The notes beneath the pieces were generated by a model that had not been told where the DNA came from, searched no databases, and was given only the letters and a program-made list of their open reading frames with translations. Below are positions 1 to 11,120 of a DNA stretch of 64,000 bases, in pieces. Source of the DNA: Acinetobacter proteolyticus (GTDB lineage Bacteria > Pseudomonadota > Gammaproteobacteria > Pseudomonadales > Moraxellaceae); the NCBI RefSeq assembly GCF_000367945.1, contig NZ_KB849179.1, forward strand, positions 2,193,747 to 2,257,746, given 5' to 3'. Numbering within the stretch: position 1 is the stretch's first letter; the number at the start of each line of letters is the position of its first letter. The position numbers and the translations under genes are program-made.

Positions 1-55
1 ACACCATCCACAACGAACGTACAATCGATCCAAAGCCAGCTAGAATTTTATACAT
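1..55 (-). CDS. nuoI: NADH-quinone oxidoreductase subunit I (N-terminal fragment, runs off window)
   Basis: The first 55 bases hold the start of a minus-strand gene that leaves the window. Its 18 visible residues read MYKILAGFGSIVRSLWMV, which resembles the amphipathic N-terminus of NuoI, the peripheral-arm subunit carrying two 4Fe-4S clusters in complex I. A GGGAG ribosome-binding site lies about 7 bases upstream of the ATG. It starts 18 bases after the nuoH stop, the usual nuoH-nuoI order. The cluster-binding cysteines are outside the window, so the assignment rests on position and the N-terminus. Confidence 0.8.
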   Translation of the reverse strand, partial: MYKILAGFGSIVRSLWMV

Positions 56-73
56 TTTGTACTCCCTGCTGTC

Positions 74-1090
74 CTAGGCCTGATTCATCAGAATCACAGC
101 ACCAGTCACTAACAAGTTGACCAACGCCAATGGCAAACAAACTTTCCAACCAAAGTTCATCACTTGGTCATAACGAGGACGCATTAACGAACCACGCGCC
201 AAGACAAACATCATTACAAAGAATGCTGTTTTAATCACGAACCAGAATAATGGTGGAACAAATGGAATTTCTAAGTTGAAGGGTGCAAGCCATCCGCCGA
301 AGAATAAAGTCACGATTAAAGCCGAGATCAGTACCACGTTGACGTATTCCGCAACGAAGAACATCCCCCACTTCATCCCACCGTATTCAACGTGGTAACC
401 TTCGGCCAATTCTTGCTCAGCTTCTGGTTGGTCAAATGGATGACGATGCGTAACTGCAACACCCGCAACCACAAAGATCAAGAAACCTAAGAATTGAGGA
501 ATGATGAACCACATATCACGTTGTGCTTCAACGATTTCACGCATGTTGAATGAGCCTGCAATTGCAACCACACCCATCAACGAGATCCCCAAGAACACTT
601 CATAAGAAATGGTTTGCGCAGCAGAACGAAGACCACCGAGTAATGAATATTTGTTGTTCGATGCCCAACCACCAAATAACACGGCATAAACTGCAATACC
701 TGCCATTGCCATAAAGAACAATAGGCCGATACTCATATCCGCAACGCCCAGTGTCGGACTTACTGGAATGACCATAAACGAAAGTACCGCAGTTGCCATC
801 GCAACGGCTGGTGCTAAACGGAAAGTCAGCTTATCCGCAAACTTTGGTGTCCAGTCTTCTTTGAACATGATTTTGAGCATGTCAGCAACAATCTGGAACA
901 TACCACCAGGACCCACACGGTTTGGACCGTAACGGTCTTGCCATAATGCCAAGAGACGACGCTCAATAAATGACATCAAAGCCGCAACCAAAACCACCAC
1001 CAGCAAGATCACAATCGCCTGAATCACTGAATAAGCGATTGGCCAGTTCTCAGCCCAAAGTGGCGTTTGACGTATAATTTCTTGATTCAT
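74..1090 (-). CDS. nuoH: NADH-quinone oxidoreductase subunit H (membrane subunit)
   Basis: NuoH is the ND1-type membrane subunit of complex I that joins the peripheral arm to the membrane arm and helps form the quinone site. The 338-residue protein has about eight hydrophobic segments and the family signatures [25 protein letters not shown] (around residues 37-61) and [20 protein letters not shown] (around 219-238), both near the quinone cavity in known structures. Length is normal for the family (E. coli about 325). It lies 3 bases after nuoG and just before nuoI, so it is part of a tightly packed nuo operon. No anomalies were seen. Confidence 0.97.
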   Translation of the reverse strand: MNQEIIRQTPLWAENWPIAYSVIQAIVILLVVVLVAALMSFIERRLLALWQDRYGPNRVGPGGMFQIVADMLKIMFKEDWTPKFADKLTFRLAPAVAMATAVLSFMVIPVSPTLGVADMSIGLLFFMAMAGIAVYAVLFGGWASNNKYSLLGGLRSAAQTISYEVFLGISLMGVVAIAGSFNMREIVEAQRDMWFIIPQFLGFLIFVVAGVAVTHRHPFDQPEAEQELAEGYHVEYGGMKWGMFFVAEYVNVVLISALIVTLFFGGWLAPFNLEIPFVPPLFWFVIKTAFFVMMFVLARGSLMRPRYDQVMNFGWKVCLPLALVNLLVTGAVILMNQA

Positions 1091-1093
1091 GAA

Positions 1094-3778
1094 TTACACT
1101 CCTACCGCCACAGACACAGGCTCTGCCAATGAAACTGTTGGTGCTAGACCAATTGGATAACCAATATAGCCTGTTGGTAAATATTCAATCACCTGTACAG
1201 GTAAGCTAATGCTGGTTTCGCCCGCTTGCACGGTAATACGTTGACCATCTTGAACATTTAAGCGAGTTGCATCTTGTTCACCCACCGCAAACATTGCTTC
1301 AGGAATACGAGATTCCATCGCAGGTGTTTTAATGGTGAATTCGCCAGAACCAAAGATATGGTGCATTGGTACAAGACGGAAGCTTTCAGGGTTCACCACC
1401 ACAGCAGTTGGCGCCACATAGCTACGTGCAGGACGTTTAGCTAAACGATCGAATAGACGGATACCTGAATCACCACCTTTTAAGTGACCACCCACTTCAT
1501 CTTGGTATTTGTTCCAAGCTTGTGGTGAGTTCCACCCCGCAGACCATGCGAAAGGTACTAATGAAGATGCCGTTTGATTCCCCACATAACCTTCCATCGA
1601 GAATGTTAATGCTGAATCTGGATCGGTCGGCTGTTTTGGTTCGTGAATCGATAATGGCGCACGCATTGCGGTACGACCTGAGTAACGACGTGGTTCACGT
1701 GCAATTTTCAAACCGTGGATACGATAGCCTGCATCTGGCGCAACCTCTTCAATTGCAGCAAGCACAGGAACATTTTTCACGATGTCTTCAATCACATCAT
1801 CCAACAATGTCCAATCGACTGCTTTGCCTTTAAGACCTGTCTCAACGGCATGTAACCAGCGCCATGATTCTTTGATCGCGTATTCAGGCTTGTAGTAGCT
1901 TGGGTCATACACTTGATAGAAACGTTGTGCACGGCCTTCTTGGCTGACCACAGTACCATCGCCTTCGGCAAAGCTTGCTGCTGATAGTACGATATCTGCA
2001 AGTTTCAAGGTTTCAGTTTCGCTATGATCGAGTACGATCACAGTTTCAGCTTTATCCAGTGCAGCTTTCACTTGTGCAGCAGGTAAACGACGGGTTAAGT
2101 CATTTTCAACCACAACCACAGCATCAAAATCTTGCGCAAACGCTTGTTCTAGGCTTAAGCCACCAAACAATGCCAAGCCCATTGAGTTCACTTCAGGAAC
2201 AGTCAATGACAAGCCTGCATTTGCACCGAGGTTCTGCGCAACTTGTGCAGCAGCTTCCATAATCGCTGGATCTTGTAAGCTGGTGCCCGAGATAATCAAT
2301 GGCTTTTTCGCCGCTTTCAAGGTATCTGCAATAGTTTGTGCAAATGCTTTGGCATCATCCGCTAAACCAGTCAAAGCTTCGCCTTTCACCGCAGCAGCAA
2401 CTGCAAAACCTAAACGTGCGATATCATTTGGTGATGCAACCACTTCACCTGTTGCCACATCCGCTAAACGCGTTTGTGTTGCAGCAAGGATATAGATTGG
2501 TGATTTTGCATCTTGACCGATACGTTGTACAGGTTCAGCCAACCAGTCTGGTGTACGTGTTGCAGCAGCCATTTCTTTGGCTTTGTTTTTCGCCGCTTGA
2601 CGCACAGACAAGGCCATACGTGGCGCAGTTTGAGTTAAGTCTTCACCCAAGATCAACACCGCATCATAGCTTTCAATTTCACGCATGTTCGGGTTGTAAA
2701 TACCCTGTGTTTGCATGATTGAAGCAGCTAACTCAACCAAGTTCTGCTCTTTTTGAGACATCCCTGTTGAGTAGTTATCTTGTCCAACCAATTCACGCAG
2801 TGCATAGTTTGATTCCAAGCTCGCGCGTGGAGAACCAATACCTAACACTTTTTTACCTTGAAGCTTCGTAATCACTTGATCAAGCGCCTGATCAACAGTC
2901 ACGGTCGCAACAGTTTCACCATTACGGAACTGCGGTTGGCGTGGGCGGTCTTCACGATTCACATAGCCAGTACCGAAACGACCTTTATCGCAAAGGAAGT
3001 ATTGGTTGACTGAACCATTGAAACGGTTTTCAACGCGACGGATTTCACCATAACGCTCACCCGGAGAGATGTTACAACCTGAAGAACAGCCGAAACATAC
3101 GCTTGGCGCATATTGCATGTCCCATTTACGGTTATAGCGTGCTGAATGGGTCTTGTCGGTAAATACACCCGTTGGACACACTTCAGTCAAGTTACCTGAG
3201 AATTCAGATTCTAAAGTACCTGATTCTGGACGACCGAAGTAAACACGTGATGCATTGGCATAGACACCAAAATCGGTACCGCCAGCATAGTCTTTGTAGT
3301 AACGCACACAACGGTAGCACGCGATACAACGGTTCATCTCATGCGCAATAAACGAACCCAACTCTTGGTTATAGTGAGTACGTTTGGTAAAGCGATAGCG
3401 ACGACGATCGTGCTGAGTCATCACGGTCATATCTTGTAAATGACAGTGACCACCCTCTTCACAGACTGGACAGTCATGTGGGTGATTAGTCATCAAGAAT
3501 TCAACGATCGACGCACGGAAATCCGTTGCTTCTTTGTCTTCAATCGAAATATAGGTATTGTCGGCAGCGGGTGTCATACATGACATCACCAAGCGTCCAC
3601 GTGTGTCCTCAGGATTTGCATACTGAGTCACCGCACATTGACGACAAGAACCAACAGAACCTAAGGATGGGTGCCAACAAAAATACGGGATGTCGATGCC
3701 AAGGCTGAGACATGCTTGTAGCAAGTTTTCTGAGCCGTTGACTTCATACGATTTTCCATCGACATGAATTGTAGCCAT
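1094..3778 (-). CDS. nuoG: NADH-quinone oxidoreductase subunit G (iron-sulfur subunit)
   Basis: NuoG is the large iron-sulfur subunit of the complex I peripheral arm and passes electrons along a cluster chain. The 894-residue protein starts with a 2Fe-2S ferredoxin domain (cysteines in [17 protein letters not shown]), followed by the His/Cys cluster region ([14 protein letters not shown]), the [13 protein letters not shown] 4Fe-4S motif and a further CFGCSSGC motif near residue 228. The rest is a molybdopterin-oxidoreductase-like fold, which in complex I carries no molybdenum cofactor. Length matches gammaproteobacterial NuoG (about 900). It lies between nuoF (11-base gap) and nuoH (3-base gap). 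Confidence 0.97.
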   Translation of the reverse strand: MATIHVDGKSYEVNGSENLLQACLSLGIDIPYFCWHPSLGSVGSCRQCAVTQYANPEDTRGRLVMSCMTPAADNTYISIEDKEATDFRASIVEFLMTNHPHDCPVCEEGGHCHLQDMTVMTQHDRRRYRFTKRTHYNQELGSFIAHEMNRCIACYRCVRYYKDYAGGTDFGVYANASRVYFGRPESGTLESEFSGNLTEVCPTGVFTDKTHSARYNRKWDMQYAPSVCFGCSSGCNISPGERYGEIRRVENRFNGSVNQYFLCDKGRFGTGYVNREDRPRQPQFRNGETVATVTVDQALDQVITKLQGKKVLGIGSPRASLESNYALRELVGQDNYSTGMSQKEQNLVELAASIMQTQGIYNPNMREIESYDAVLILGEDLTQTAPRMALSVRQAAKNKAKEMAAATRTPDWLAEPVQRIGQDAKSPIYILAATQTRLADVATGEVVASPNDIARLGFAVAAAVKGEALTGLADDAKAFAQTIADTLKAAKKPLIISGTSLQDPAIMEAAAQVAQNLGANAGLSLTVPEVNSMGLALFGGLSLEQAFAQDFDAVVVVENDLTRRLPAAQVKAALDKAETVIVLDHSETETLKLADIVLSAASFAEGDGTVVSQEGRAQRFYQVYDPSYYKPEYAIKESWRWLHAVETGLKGKAVDWTLLDDVIEDIVKNVPVLAAIEEVAPDAGYRIHGLKIAREPRRYSGRTAMRAPLSIHEPKQPTDPDSALTFSMEGYVGNQTASSLVPFAWSAGWNSPQAWNKYQDEVGGHLKGGDSGIRLFDRLAKRPARSYVAPTAVVVNPESFRLVPMHHIFGSGEFTIKTPAMESRIPEAMFAVGEQDATRLNVQDGQRITVQAGETSISLPVQVIEYLPTGYIGYPIGLAPTVSLAEPVSVAVGV

Positions 3779-3789
3779 AGTCGAATTCC

Positions 3790-5115
3790 TTAAGCTTGTT
3801 CTACGTCTAGAGCTGGAGCATGGGTTTTAACCTTAGCTTCAAACTCGTTACGGAAATATTTAAGTGCGCCCATAAGCGGCTCCATCGCACCCGGTGCGTG
3901 AGCACAGAAAGTTTTACCAATCCATAATTTACGCGTCAGTTCTTGTAAATGATCGATATCTTCTTTCTTACCTTCGCCTGTTTCCAGTGCTTTAAGCGCT
4001 TTCACTGCCCAAGGTAAACCATCACGACATGGTGTACAGAAACCACATGATTCACGCGCGAAGAATTCTTCTAAGTTACGTGTCGCAGAGACCATACATT
4101 GGGTTTCATCCACCACCATGAGTAGACATGTTCCTAAACGAGAACCTGCTTTCATGATCGTTTCAGAATCCATTGGCAAATCAATGTGTTCAGCGGCCAA
4201 GAAGTCCGTTGATGCACCACCCGGTAACCAAGCTTTCAAAGTTAAGCCATCACGCATACCACCCGCGTGTTCTTCAATTACTTCACGCGCAGTTGTACCG
4301 AATGGAAGTTCCCAAAGACCCGGGAATTTCACTTTGCCTGATGCCCCATAAATCTTGGTGCCAGGATCTTTCGACTTACCCGCAGACAGATTGATATACC
4401 ACTCTGGGCCACGCAACATGATCGCTGGCAAGTTATTATAAGTTTCAACGTTGTTGACAATCGTTGGACGACCCCATGCCCCTGCAACTTGCGGGAATGG
4501 TGGTTTAGTACGCGGATTGGCACGGCGACCTTCGAGCGAGTTGATCAAGGCAGTTTCTTCACCACAGATATAACGACCTGCGCCAGTGTGAACATGCATC
4601 TCAAAGTTCCAGCCTGTTCCAAGGATGTTGTCACCCAAGTAACCTTTGGCACGGATTTGCTCTAATGCTTCATTTAAGTATTGAGCCGCTTCGACATATT
4701 CGCCACGGATGAAGATATAACCTTGAGTCGCTTCTAAGGTATAACCTGCAATCAGCATGCCTTCGATCAATTGATGAGGAAGTTTTTCCATCAACAAACG
4801 GTCTTTAAAGGTGCCTGGTTCCATTTCATCAGCATTACAGATCAAATAACGTGGACCACCATCATTTGGTGCCATCAATGACCATTTAATTCCCGCTGGG
4901 AAACCTGCACCACCACGACCTTTAACCGTCGCAGCTTTAATGACTTCAAGCACGTCTTTTGGCGGCATGCTCAATGCTTTTTTAAAGCCAGCATAACCTT
5001 CCAGTGCTTCATACTCATCTGCCGCCCGCACAAACTCTTGCTTGCTCAAACGCCAAGTCAATGGATGCGTTTCTGGGTTACCGTCGCCATAAATTGGTTT
5101 TGGTTCAGTATTCAT
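3790..5115 (-). CDS. nuoF: NADH-quinone oxidoreductase subunit F (NADH/FMN-binding)
   Basis: NuoF binds NADH and FMN and is the electron entry point of complex I. The 441-residue protein carries the glycine-rich [13 protein letters not shown] motif (about residues 66-78), [25 protein letters not shown] around the FMN/NADH pocket, and the C-terminal 4Fe-4S (N3) ligands [12 protein letters not shown] plus a later Cys in FCAHAPGA. Its start codon overlaps the nuoE stop by four bases, which indicates translational coupling. Length is normal for the family (about 440). Confidence 0.97.
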   Translation of the reverse strand: MNTEPKPIYGDGNPETHPLTWRLSKQEFVRAADEYEALEGYAGFKKALSMPPKDVLEVIKAATVKGRGGAGFPAGIKWSLMAPNDGGPRYLICNADEMEPGTFKDRLLMEKLPHQLIEGMLIAGYTLEATQGYIFIRGEYVEAAQYLNEALEQIRAKGYLGDNILGTGWNFEMHVHTGAGRYICGEETALINSLEGRRANPRTKPPFPQVAGAWGRPTIVNNVETYNNLPAIMLRGPEWYINLSAGKSKDPGTKIYGASGKVKFPGLWELPFGTTAREVIEEHAGGMRDGLTLKAWLPGGASTDFLAAEHIDLPMDSETIMKAGSRLGTCLLMVVDETQCMVSATRNLEEFFARESCGFCTPCRDGLPWAVKALKALETGEGKKEDIDHLQELTRKLWIGKTFCAHAPGAMEPLMGALKYFRNEFEAKVKTHAPALDVEQA

Positions 5116-5621
5116 ACATACTTCTCCAATAACTGTTTAACTGATGACACATCCACAAGACCGTGAGTATCTTCATCAATCATTAAAGTTGGACCTTTAT
5201 CGCAGTTGCCTAAACAGCAAATTGGGAGCAAGGTAAAACGACCATCTGCTGTGGTTTGTCCATACTGGATACCCAACTCGCGCTGGAACGCTTCTGCCAA
5301 AGTTTCTGCACCCATCAAGAAGCATGCAATTGAGTCACACAATAGAATCACGTGGCGACCAACTGGTTGACGGTAGATACGGTTATAGAACGTCGCTACA
5401 CCTTCCAGATCCGCCACACTCATACTCAACAACTGTGCAATCGCATTCATTTGTGCATCATCCACCCAACCATTACGGCGCTGTACACACTTCAAAGCAT
5501 CCAAAGAGGCTGCACGTGGGTACGGGTAGTGACCAAGGTGATGTTCAATGTCATGAATTTCGTCCGCAGTCAAAATCCCTTCAACATTCACACGTGGTTT
5601 TTTATCAGTCAAAATCATCAT
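5112..5621 (-). CDS. nuoE: NADH-quinone oxidoreductase subunit E (2Fe-2S)
   Basis: NuoE is a thioredoxin-fold 2Fe-2S protein that pairs with NuoF in the NADH dehydrogenase module. The 169-residue sequence has the four expected cysteines in two pairs, CDSIAC and CCLGNC, separated by about 40 residues. Length is close to E. coli NuoE (166). The ORF begins MMILTDKK, so either of the first two methionines may be the true start. It overlaps nuoF by four bases and follows nuoCD by 12 bases. Confidence 0.96.
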   Translation of the reverse strand: MMILTDKKPRVNVEGILTADEIHDIEHHLGHYPYPRAASLDALKCVQRRNGWVDDAQMNAIAQLLSMSVADLEGVATFYNRIYRQPVGRHVILLCDSIACFLMGAETLAEAFQRELGIQYGQTTADGRFTLLPICCLGNCDKGPTLMIDEDTHGLVDVSSVKQLLEKYV

Positions 5622-5633
5622 AATCGTTTACCC

Positions 5634-7421
5634 CTAGCGATCCACGTCAGCCATTACTACGTCAATAGTCGCCAAATAAATGATCAAGTCAGAAACCAAA
5701 CTGCCATTAATCACTGAAGGCATTTGCTGTAAATGCGTGAACGTTGGTGTACGAATACGGGTACGATAGCTCATGGTTGATTTATCAGAAGTGAGATAAT
5801 AGGTACTCGCACCCTTCACAACTTCAGTCATAAATGATGACTCGCCCGCTGGCATTACAGGACCCCAAGAGACGCTTAGGAAGTGCGTAATCAAGGTTTC
5901 AATATCTTGTAATGTCTTATCTTTCGGTGGTGGAACTGCCAATGGATGATCCGCTTTATATGGACCAGAAGGCATGTTATCCAAGCACTGCTGAATGATT
6001 TTCAATGATTCAGTGATTTCACGGAAGTGAACCAAGACACGTGCATAGGCATCGCCTTCGTATTCCACTGGAATATCAAAGTCGAAGTTTTCATAACCAC
6101 TGTATGGACGATATTTACGCACATCAAAATCAATACCCGTTGCACGTAAACCTGTACCCGTCACACCCCAAGCCAACGCAGATTTCGCATCGTATTGCGC
6201 AACATTGCGGGTACGACCGATAAAGACTGAGTTTTTAAGCGCTGCAGTGTAGTACTCGTTCAAACGTTTCGGCATCCATTCCAACAATTCTTTCACCAGC
6301 TTTTGCCAGTTATTTGGAAGGTCATGCGCGGTACCACCGATACGGAACCATGCTGGGTGCATACGGTAACCGGTGATCGCTTCAACGATGTCATAGACTT
6401 TCTGACGGTCTGCGAACATATAGAATACAGGGGTCATACCACCCGCATCCTGAATCGCGGTACCACAGAACAACAAGTGGTTATTGATACGGAATAATTC
6501 GTTCAACATCACACGAATGACTTGTGCACGCTCTGGGACTTTAATACCAGCAAGCTGCTCAACCGCCATTACATATGGCATGTTTTGCGCACAACCTCCG
6601 AGGTAGTCAACACGATCGGTATACGGAATGAATGAATGCCAGGTTTGACGTTCAGCCATCTTTTCCACACCACGGTGGTGATAACCGATATCCGGCACAC
6701 AGTCTTTGACTTCTTCACCGTCCAACTGTAATACCACACGGAACGCACCGTGCGCAGATGGATGGTTAGGACCCAAGTTCAGGAACATGAAGTCTTCGTC
6801 ATCATTACCGCGTTTTAGACCCCAGTCTTCTGGGACAAAGCGTAAGTGTTCTTGTTCGAAATCTTGCTTCGCTTGGTCTTGCATATACGGGGTATATTCT
6901 GTCGCACGGGCAGAATATTCTTTACGTAACGGATGACCTTCCCAATAGGTTGGCAACAAGATACGACGGAGCATTGGATGCCCAGCGAAATCAATACCAA
7001 ACATATCGTAAGCTTCACGCTCGTACCAGTTGGCATTTGGCCAAATATTGGTTGCGGTTGGGATGCTTAAATCATTTTCATTCAATGCAACTTTAATACG
7101 AATATCACTATTACGCTCAAGCGATAACAAGTGATAGAACACAGTAAAGTCAGATGCTGGCAAACCGTCACGGTGAACACGTAAACGCTCATCGACTGCT
7201 GACAAGTCAAACAACATCACATAAGGACGTTCCACTTTACGGAGGAACATAAGGACTTCTTGCACGCGTGCGCGCTCAACCCAGACTGTTGGAAACTCTT
7301 CAAAAGTCGCCTGCACATAGAAGTTCTCACCAAACTTGGTTTTGAGCTCTTCTACGATTGCAAATGCTGGGCGTGAATCAACTGGAGTTGATTCTGGCAT
7401 AGCAATGTCAGTTTCAGCCAT
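5634..7421 (-). CDS. nuoC: NADH-quinone oxidoreductase fused subunit C/D
   Basis: This is the fused NuoCD connecting subunit of complex I, as found in many gammaproteobacteria. The first ~190 residues are the 30-kDa NuoC domain, with the signature [20 protein letters not shown]. The remainder is the 49-kDa NuoD domain, with [22 protein letters not shown] and [15 protein letters not shown] near its start; its conserved His and Tyr residues line the quinone headgroup site in known structures. At 595 residues the length matches E. coli NuoC (about 596-600). It is followed by nuoE; an 88-base gap separates it from nuoB upstream. Confidence 0.97.
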   Translation of the reverse strand: MAETDIAMPESTPVDSRPAFAIVEELKTKFGENFYVQATFEEFPTVWVERARVQEVLMFLRKVERPYVMLFDLSAVDERLRVHRDGLPASDFTVFYHLLSLERNSDIRIKVALNENDLSIPTATNIWPNANWYEREAYDMFGIDFAGHPMLRRILLPTYWEGHPLRKEYSARATEYTPYMQDQAKQDFEQEHLRFVPEDWGLKRGNDDEDFMFLNLGPNHPSAHGAFRVVLQLDGEEVKDCVPDIGYHHRGVEKMAERQTWHSFIPYTDRVDYLGGCAQNMPYVMAVEQLAGIKVPERAQVIRVMLNELFRINNHLLFCGTAIQDAGGMTPVFYMFADRQKVYDIVEAITGYRMHPAWFRIGGTAHDLPNNWQKLVKELLEWMPKRLNEYYTAALKNSVFIGRTRNVAQYDAKSALAWGVTGTGLRATGIDFDVRKYRPYSGYENFDFDIPVEYEGDAYARVLVHFREITESLKIIQQCLDNMPSGPYKADHPLAVPPPKDKTLQDIETLITHFLSVSWGPVMPAGESSFMTEVVKGASTYYLTSDKSTMSYRTRIRTPTFTHLQQMPSVINGSLVSDLIIYLATIDVVMADVDR

Positions 7422-7509
7422 TGGCTTGGCTTCCTATTTAATACAAATTTTGTCAATTTTCCCGACGACCATATTCATCATGGAATATGTCAAAAACTCA
7501 TCGTTAAAA

Positions 7510-8187
7510 TTATTTAATGTCATCCATAGAGCGTAGGTTTTTCACCGCAATACGTTCCGCATTTTTACGGTCACGTTCTGGCATCATCTTTGGCTTATAC
7601 ACAGGCTGAAGATCATCACCAATAACCGCTGAAAGTGGACGGCGCTCAAGTTGAATTTGGTCTTGCAATAACATCAATGCTTGGATTAATGCTTCTGGAC
7701 GCGGCGGACAACCTGGGATGTACACATCAACAGGAATAATTTTGTCTACGCCTTGAACCACTGAATAGATGTCGTACATACCACCTGAGTTAGCACAAGC
7801 ACCCATTGAAATGACCCATTTCGGCTCAAGCATTTGTTCATACAAACGTTGAATTACAGGCGCCATTTTGACAAAGCATGTCCCTGCAACAATCATCAAA
7901 TCGGCTTGACGTGGTGAAGCACGAATAACCTCGGCACCAAAACGAGACAAGTCATGCACACCTGTTAATGTGGTTGCATATTCGACGTAGCAGCATGATG
8001 TACCAAAGTTAAATGGCCACAAAGAGTTTTTACGCCCCCAGTTCACTGCTGTATGCAACACATCCTCAAGACGTGTCATCATCACACTTTTATTCACTTC
8101 TTCCTCAAGTGGATCAGTGACGATTTGACGATCTTGTAATGGATATTGATCGGCATCCGGATTCGCACGGGTTAAAGTATATTTCAT
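7510..8187 (-). CDS. nuoB: NADH-quinone oxidoreductase subunit B
   Basis: NuoB carries cluster N2, the last iron-sulfur cluster before quinone. The 225-residue protein has the tandem cysteines of GTSCCYVEY, then [14 protein letters not shown] and GCPPRPEAL, which together supply the four N2 ligands in the family. Length is near E. coli NuoB (220). It lies 6 bases after nuoA. The 88-base gap before nuoCD is the widest inside this part of the operon but shows no clear terminator. Confidence 0.97.
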   Translation of the reverse strand: MKYTLTRANPDADQYPLQDRQIVTDPLEEEVNKSVMMTRLEDVLHTAVNWGRKNSLWPFNFGTSCCYVEYATTLTGVHDLSRFGAEVIRASPRQADLMIVAGTCFVKMAPVIQRLYEQMLEPKWVISMGACANSGGMYDIYSVVQGVDKIIPVDVYIPGCPPRPEALIQALMLLQDQIQLERRPLSAVIGDDLQPVYKPKMMPERDRKNAERIAVKNLRSMDDIK

Positions 8188-8193
8188 CCCGAC

Positions 8194-8745
8194 TTACTCC
8201 TTTTTAAGTAATGATGTAGTCGGTGTTTTAGATTTAACACGACCAGAAGACTGTGCTGGAATATGACCAGTAGGATCGACAACTAACTCTTCAATGTTAT
8301 TGAATCGCGTAATGTCAGCAATGTTCATATTTGGCGAACCGATTTTGGTCTTCACACCAGCTGCTTTACGACGATCTGAAGGTGCCCAGTTAAGTGCGCC
8401 AGTAGAAAGCTCATAAATCAAACCAATCAATAAAACCAAAATAAACACGGCAGCCGTTGCAAAACCTACCCAACCAACTTCACGAACTGAAGTTGCCCAA
8501 GCGTAGAGATAGAGGGCTTCTAGATCGAAAACCACAAAGAAAATTGCAACTAAATAGAACTTGGCTGACAAGCGGATACGAGCACCGCCCGCACCAACTA
8601 CACCTGATTCAAACTGCTCTTGCTTTGCACGTCCCCATGCTTTACCCCCGAGGAGTAAGGGAACTGTCAGCATAAAAACGCAAAGAAATGTAACGCCGAT
8701 CACGAAGGCAATTATTGCCCATTCGTATGGAGTAATGGCACTCAT
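8194..8745 (-). CDS. nuoA: NADH-quinone oxidoreductase subunit A
   Basis: NuoA is a small three-helix membrane subunit at the junction with the peripheral arm. The 183-residue protein has three hydrophobic segments and the family signature KFYLVAIFFVVFDLEALYLYAWA. It is longer than E. coli NuoA (147) because of a hydrophilic C-terminal tail of about 50 residues. It is the first gene of the operon, so the promoter should lie in the 395-base gap upstream. Confidence 0.96.
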   Translation of the reverse strand: MSAITPYEWAIIAFVIGVTFLCVFMLTVPLLLGGKAWGRAKQEQFESGVVGAGGARIRLSAKFYLVAIFFVVFDLEALYLYAWATSVREVGWVGFATAAVFILVLLIGLIYELSTGALNWAPSDRRKAAGVKTKIGSPNMNIADITRFNNIEELVVDPTGHIPAQSSGRVKSKTPTTSLLKKE

Positions 8746-9140
8746 GCGGGGATAACTCCTGGCAGGCCTATTTTTAACAAAGAATGTATGTATTGGCCTT
8801 CAAATACACCAAACACAAAATTAATCCCGCCAATTGTACCTGATTTCTAATTTCTCATGCTAGTTGAAGCGCTTTAGTCTTTCGGATGATTTTGTCCTTA
8901 AATTTACGGATATATCCAAGATCACGGTTAATTCACCCCTAAAAATCGAATTATCTAATCAAGAACAGAATGTTGATCATTTTTTTCTTTATTTGAGCAT
9001 TAAAAAACATTCGTGTTTTGAACCACTGCCCCAATTTATTGCAGCACGAACTAAATCATTGCATTGATACAAATTTATGATGAAAATTTAAGCAGAATTT
9101 ATATAATAGCGACCTTATCTCCCCATAGAACCGTGTCAGA
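8746..9140. other. Intergenic region between nuoA and the diguanylate cyclase gene
   Basis: This 395-base divergent gap must hold the nuo operon promoter (minus) and the cyclase promoter (plus). A TATAAT hexamer on the plus strand at 9102-9107 is a candidate -10 box for the cyclase gene, with no convincing -35. A 67-codon open frame at 8864-9067 has no good ribosome-binding site or recognisable features and was not called. No riboswitch or strong terminator was seen. Confidence 0.5.
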
Positions 9141-10559
9141 ATGCCCCAAGCTCATGCAGCATTAAAACCACGCTCGCTGTTACAATTATTTTTACTCTTT
9201 GCGGGGGTGATTCTACTGTGCTGCCTACTCGGCATCGCCACCCGACATCTTACTTTTCTCGTCTCTTTTTGGCCTGCCAACTCAGTACTACTGGGACTCC
9301 TAATTCGCTTTCCACAAACTCGGCACCCAATCAGTTTTATTGGGGCAATCGTGGGTTATCTACTTGCCGATACCTCACAAGATACGCCGTTTCTACTCAA
9401 TATTTGTCTAACCTCAGCAAACCTACTCTATGTCATCACCACACTGGCGTTGTATATCAAATTTAATGCCTATATCCGTTCACTGCATCATGGTTATTTT
9501 TATCTCTTTCTATTCAGCTTCTGCTGTATCGGCGCTTTGGCCAGTTCGTCATTTGCAGCACTGACCCTGCCCTTATTCAACACCAAATTCGCGCTCGGTT
9601 CATTCTGGACTGATTTTGGCTATTGGTTTACCGCTGAAATCCAAAATGCCTTGTTACTGCTCCCTGCAATGATCAGTGCGCCGCATTTCGCCGAGTTTAA
9701 ACAGCAGCTCAAAGAATTTAAAACCCAGACTGTGCAAGAAAGCTTACCCTTGTTTGCCGTGTTTTTTTCGATTGCAATTGGCTACTACGATACAGGTCCC
9801 GGTTCACTGCTGTATCCGATTGCCGCCCTGATTTGGTGTGCTTTGAGTTATCGCCATTTTTCAGTAGCAATTATTACCTCGATCAGCTGCGGCTTCGTGA
9901 TCTATCATGTCTCGCAAAACTATCTCCTGCTTTACCCCGAGCAGTTTTTAAATAATGCTATCTCAATCCGCCTTGGGCTGATTATGATGACCATTGCCCC
10001 GCTCACGGTTTCCAGTATCAATATGGTGCGGTCCAAGCTGATCCAAGAGCTGCAACACACCATCGCCCATGACGAACTAACCTCAAGCCTGACCCGACGC
10101 CAATTTCTGCAATCGGTGCAACTATTCCAACAACAGGCAACCCACACCGGTCAAACGACTGCTTTTCTGATGCTCGATATTGATCACTTTAAACAGGTAA
10201 ATGACAGTTATGGACACCAGATGGGTGATCGTGCTTTACAAAGCTGTGTACACACCATTCAGAGCCTACTCAGGCCGCAAGATTTGCTGGGCCGTTTAGG
10301 CGGTGAAGAATTTGCCATCTTTATGACCAATACCGATGCTGATGCCGCCTATCTGTGTGCGGAAAACATTCGTCTGCAAATCAGTCAAACCCCGATTGAA
10401 TATGCAGCACAGCTGAGCTTTTCGATCCAGATCAGTATCGGTATCTGTATTTGTGAGCCTGAAAATCAGCACTCGATTGAGCAATTATTCAAACAGGCCG
10501 ATGATGCGCTCTACCAAGCCAAACGACAGGGCCGCAACCAAGTTGTCATTTCGACATAA
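9141..10559 (+). CDS. MASE1-type membrane diguanylate cyclase (GGDEF)
   Basis: This is a probable inner-membrane enzyme making cyclic di-GMP from two GTP. The first ~295 residues hold about eight hydrophobic segments with a MASE1-like opening (SFWPANSVLLGLLIR near residues 42-56). The C-terminal domain starts at HDELTSSLTRRQF, the common start of GGDEF domains, with metal/GTP residues in DIDHFKQVNDSYGH (346-359) and an active-site GGEEF at 387-391. An RPQD motif at 378-381 lies exactly five residues before GGEEF, the position of the product-inhibition I-site. All key residues look intact, so activity is expected; the input signal is unknown. It appears monocistronic. Confidence 0.92.
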   Translation: MPQAHAALKPRSLLQLFLLFAGVILLCCLLGIATRHLTFLVSFWPANSVLLGLLIRFPQTRHPISFIGAIVGYLLADTSQDTPFLLNICLTSANLLYVITTLALYIKFNAYIRSLHHGYFYLFLFSFCCIGALASSSFAALTLPLFNTKFALGSFWTDFGYWFTAEIQNALLLLPAMISAPHFAEFKQQLKEFKTQTVQESLPLFAVFFSIAIGYYDTGPGSLLYPIAALIWCALSYRHFSVAIITSISCGFVIYHVSQNYLLLYPEQFLNNAISIRLGLIMMTIAPLTVSSINMVRSKLIQELQHTIAHDELTSSLTRRQFLQSVQLFQQQATHTGQTTAFLMLDIDHFKQVNDSYGHQMGDRALQSCVHTIQSLLRPQDLLGRLGGEEFAIFMTNTDADAAYLCAENIRLQISQTPIEYAAQLSFSIQISIGICICEPENQHSIEQLFKQADDALYQAKRQGRNQVVIST

Positions 10560-10651
10560 TATGTTGCAATTCAGCTAAATACTTTAATTATCTTTATACA
10601 CAGCAGCGCGAATAGATGAGTATTCTAGAATGAGCACAAAAGGAGAAAAAC

Positions 10652-11008
10652 ATGCATCTAGAATACACACACGACTCGGATTATTTCTTTTTTTCACAAC
10701 TGCTGATGCGTCATATAGAAAGTTATGTTCGAAAACATCCAGATGCTGATAATGCGATTTTTGATTTAAGAGACATTTACGAAGTATTTAGAGAGGATTT
10801 TGCCGCTACAACCACCAACTTAGAAAGTATTCTGAATATTGCGGACAGCTATAAAGTCGAAACATTAAATGGAGATCAAGCGCTAATCAAAGGCTATAAA
10901 ATCGATATTAAGAACAATGCACTGCTGATCGACTTCAATGCAGATGCTTTGCAAGGTCTTCGCTCAGGAAAACCATTGATTGAACCCGATCCATCTGTTC
11001 ATGAGTAA
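10652..11008 (+). CDS. Conserved protein of unknown function (118 aa)
   Basis: I do not recognise a characterised family. The 118-residue protein is acidic, has no signal peptide or membrane segment and no cysteine, and looks like a small soluble cytoplasmic protein. It has a clear AGGAG ribosome-binding site about 9 bases before the ATG, and its own intrinsic terminator at 11045-11072, which together support real expression. It lies alone between the cyclase gene and the convergent bfmS. Confidence 0.75.
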   Translation: MHLEYTHDSDYFFFSQLLMRHIESYVRKHPDADNAIFDLRDIYEVFREDFAATTTNLESILNIADSYKVETLNGDQALIKGYKIDIKNNALLIDFNADALQGLRSGKPLIEPDPSVHE

Positions 11009-11044
11009 ACAGCGATAAAACAAGGTCATTTAAAACCCTGATTT

Positions 11045-11072
11045 AGCCAAAGCATTGCGCTTTGGCTTTTTT
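11045..11072 (+). terminator. Intrinsic terminator after the 118-aa gene
   Basis: Nine-base perfect stem AGCCAAAGC / GCTTTGGCT with a five-base loop, followed by six T on the plus strand. It is 37 bases after the stop of the 118-aa gene. Confidence 0.9.
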
Positions 11073-11083
11073 ATTGCTCTACA

Positions 11084-11111
11084 TAAAAAGGAATGATGAG
11101 TATCATTCCTT
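11084..11111 (-). terminator. Intrinsic terminator of bfmS
   Basis: Ten-base perfect stem AAGGAATGAT / ATCATTCCTT (11088-11097 / 11102-11111) with a four-base loop. On the minus strand it is followed by a run of T, and it lies just after the bfmS stop codon. Confidence 0.85.
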
Positions 11112-11120
11112 GTTCATAGT

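Noticed and set aside
1522-4523. Several long antisense frames inside nuoG and nuoF
   Set aside because: They mirror codon bias of the sense genes and have no start signals or recognisable protein features.
8864-9067. 67-codon frame upstream of the diguanylate cyclase
   Set aside because: No ribosome-binding site, no domain, in a promoter-bearing divergent gap.
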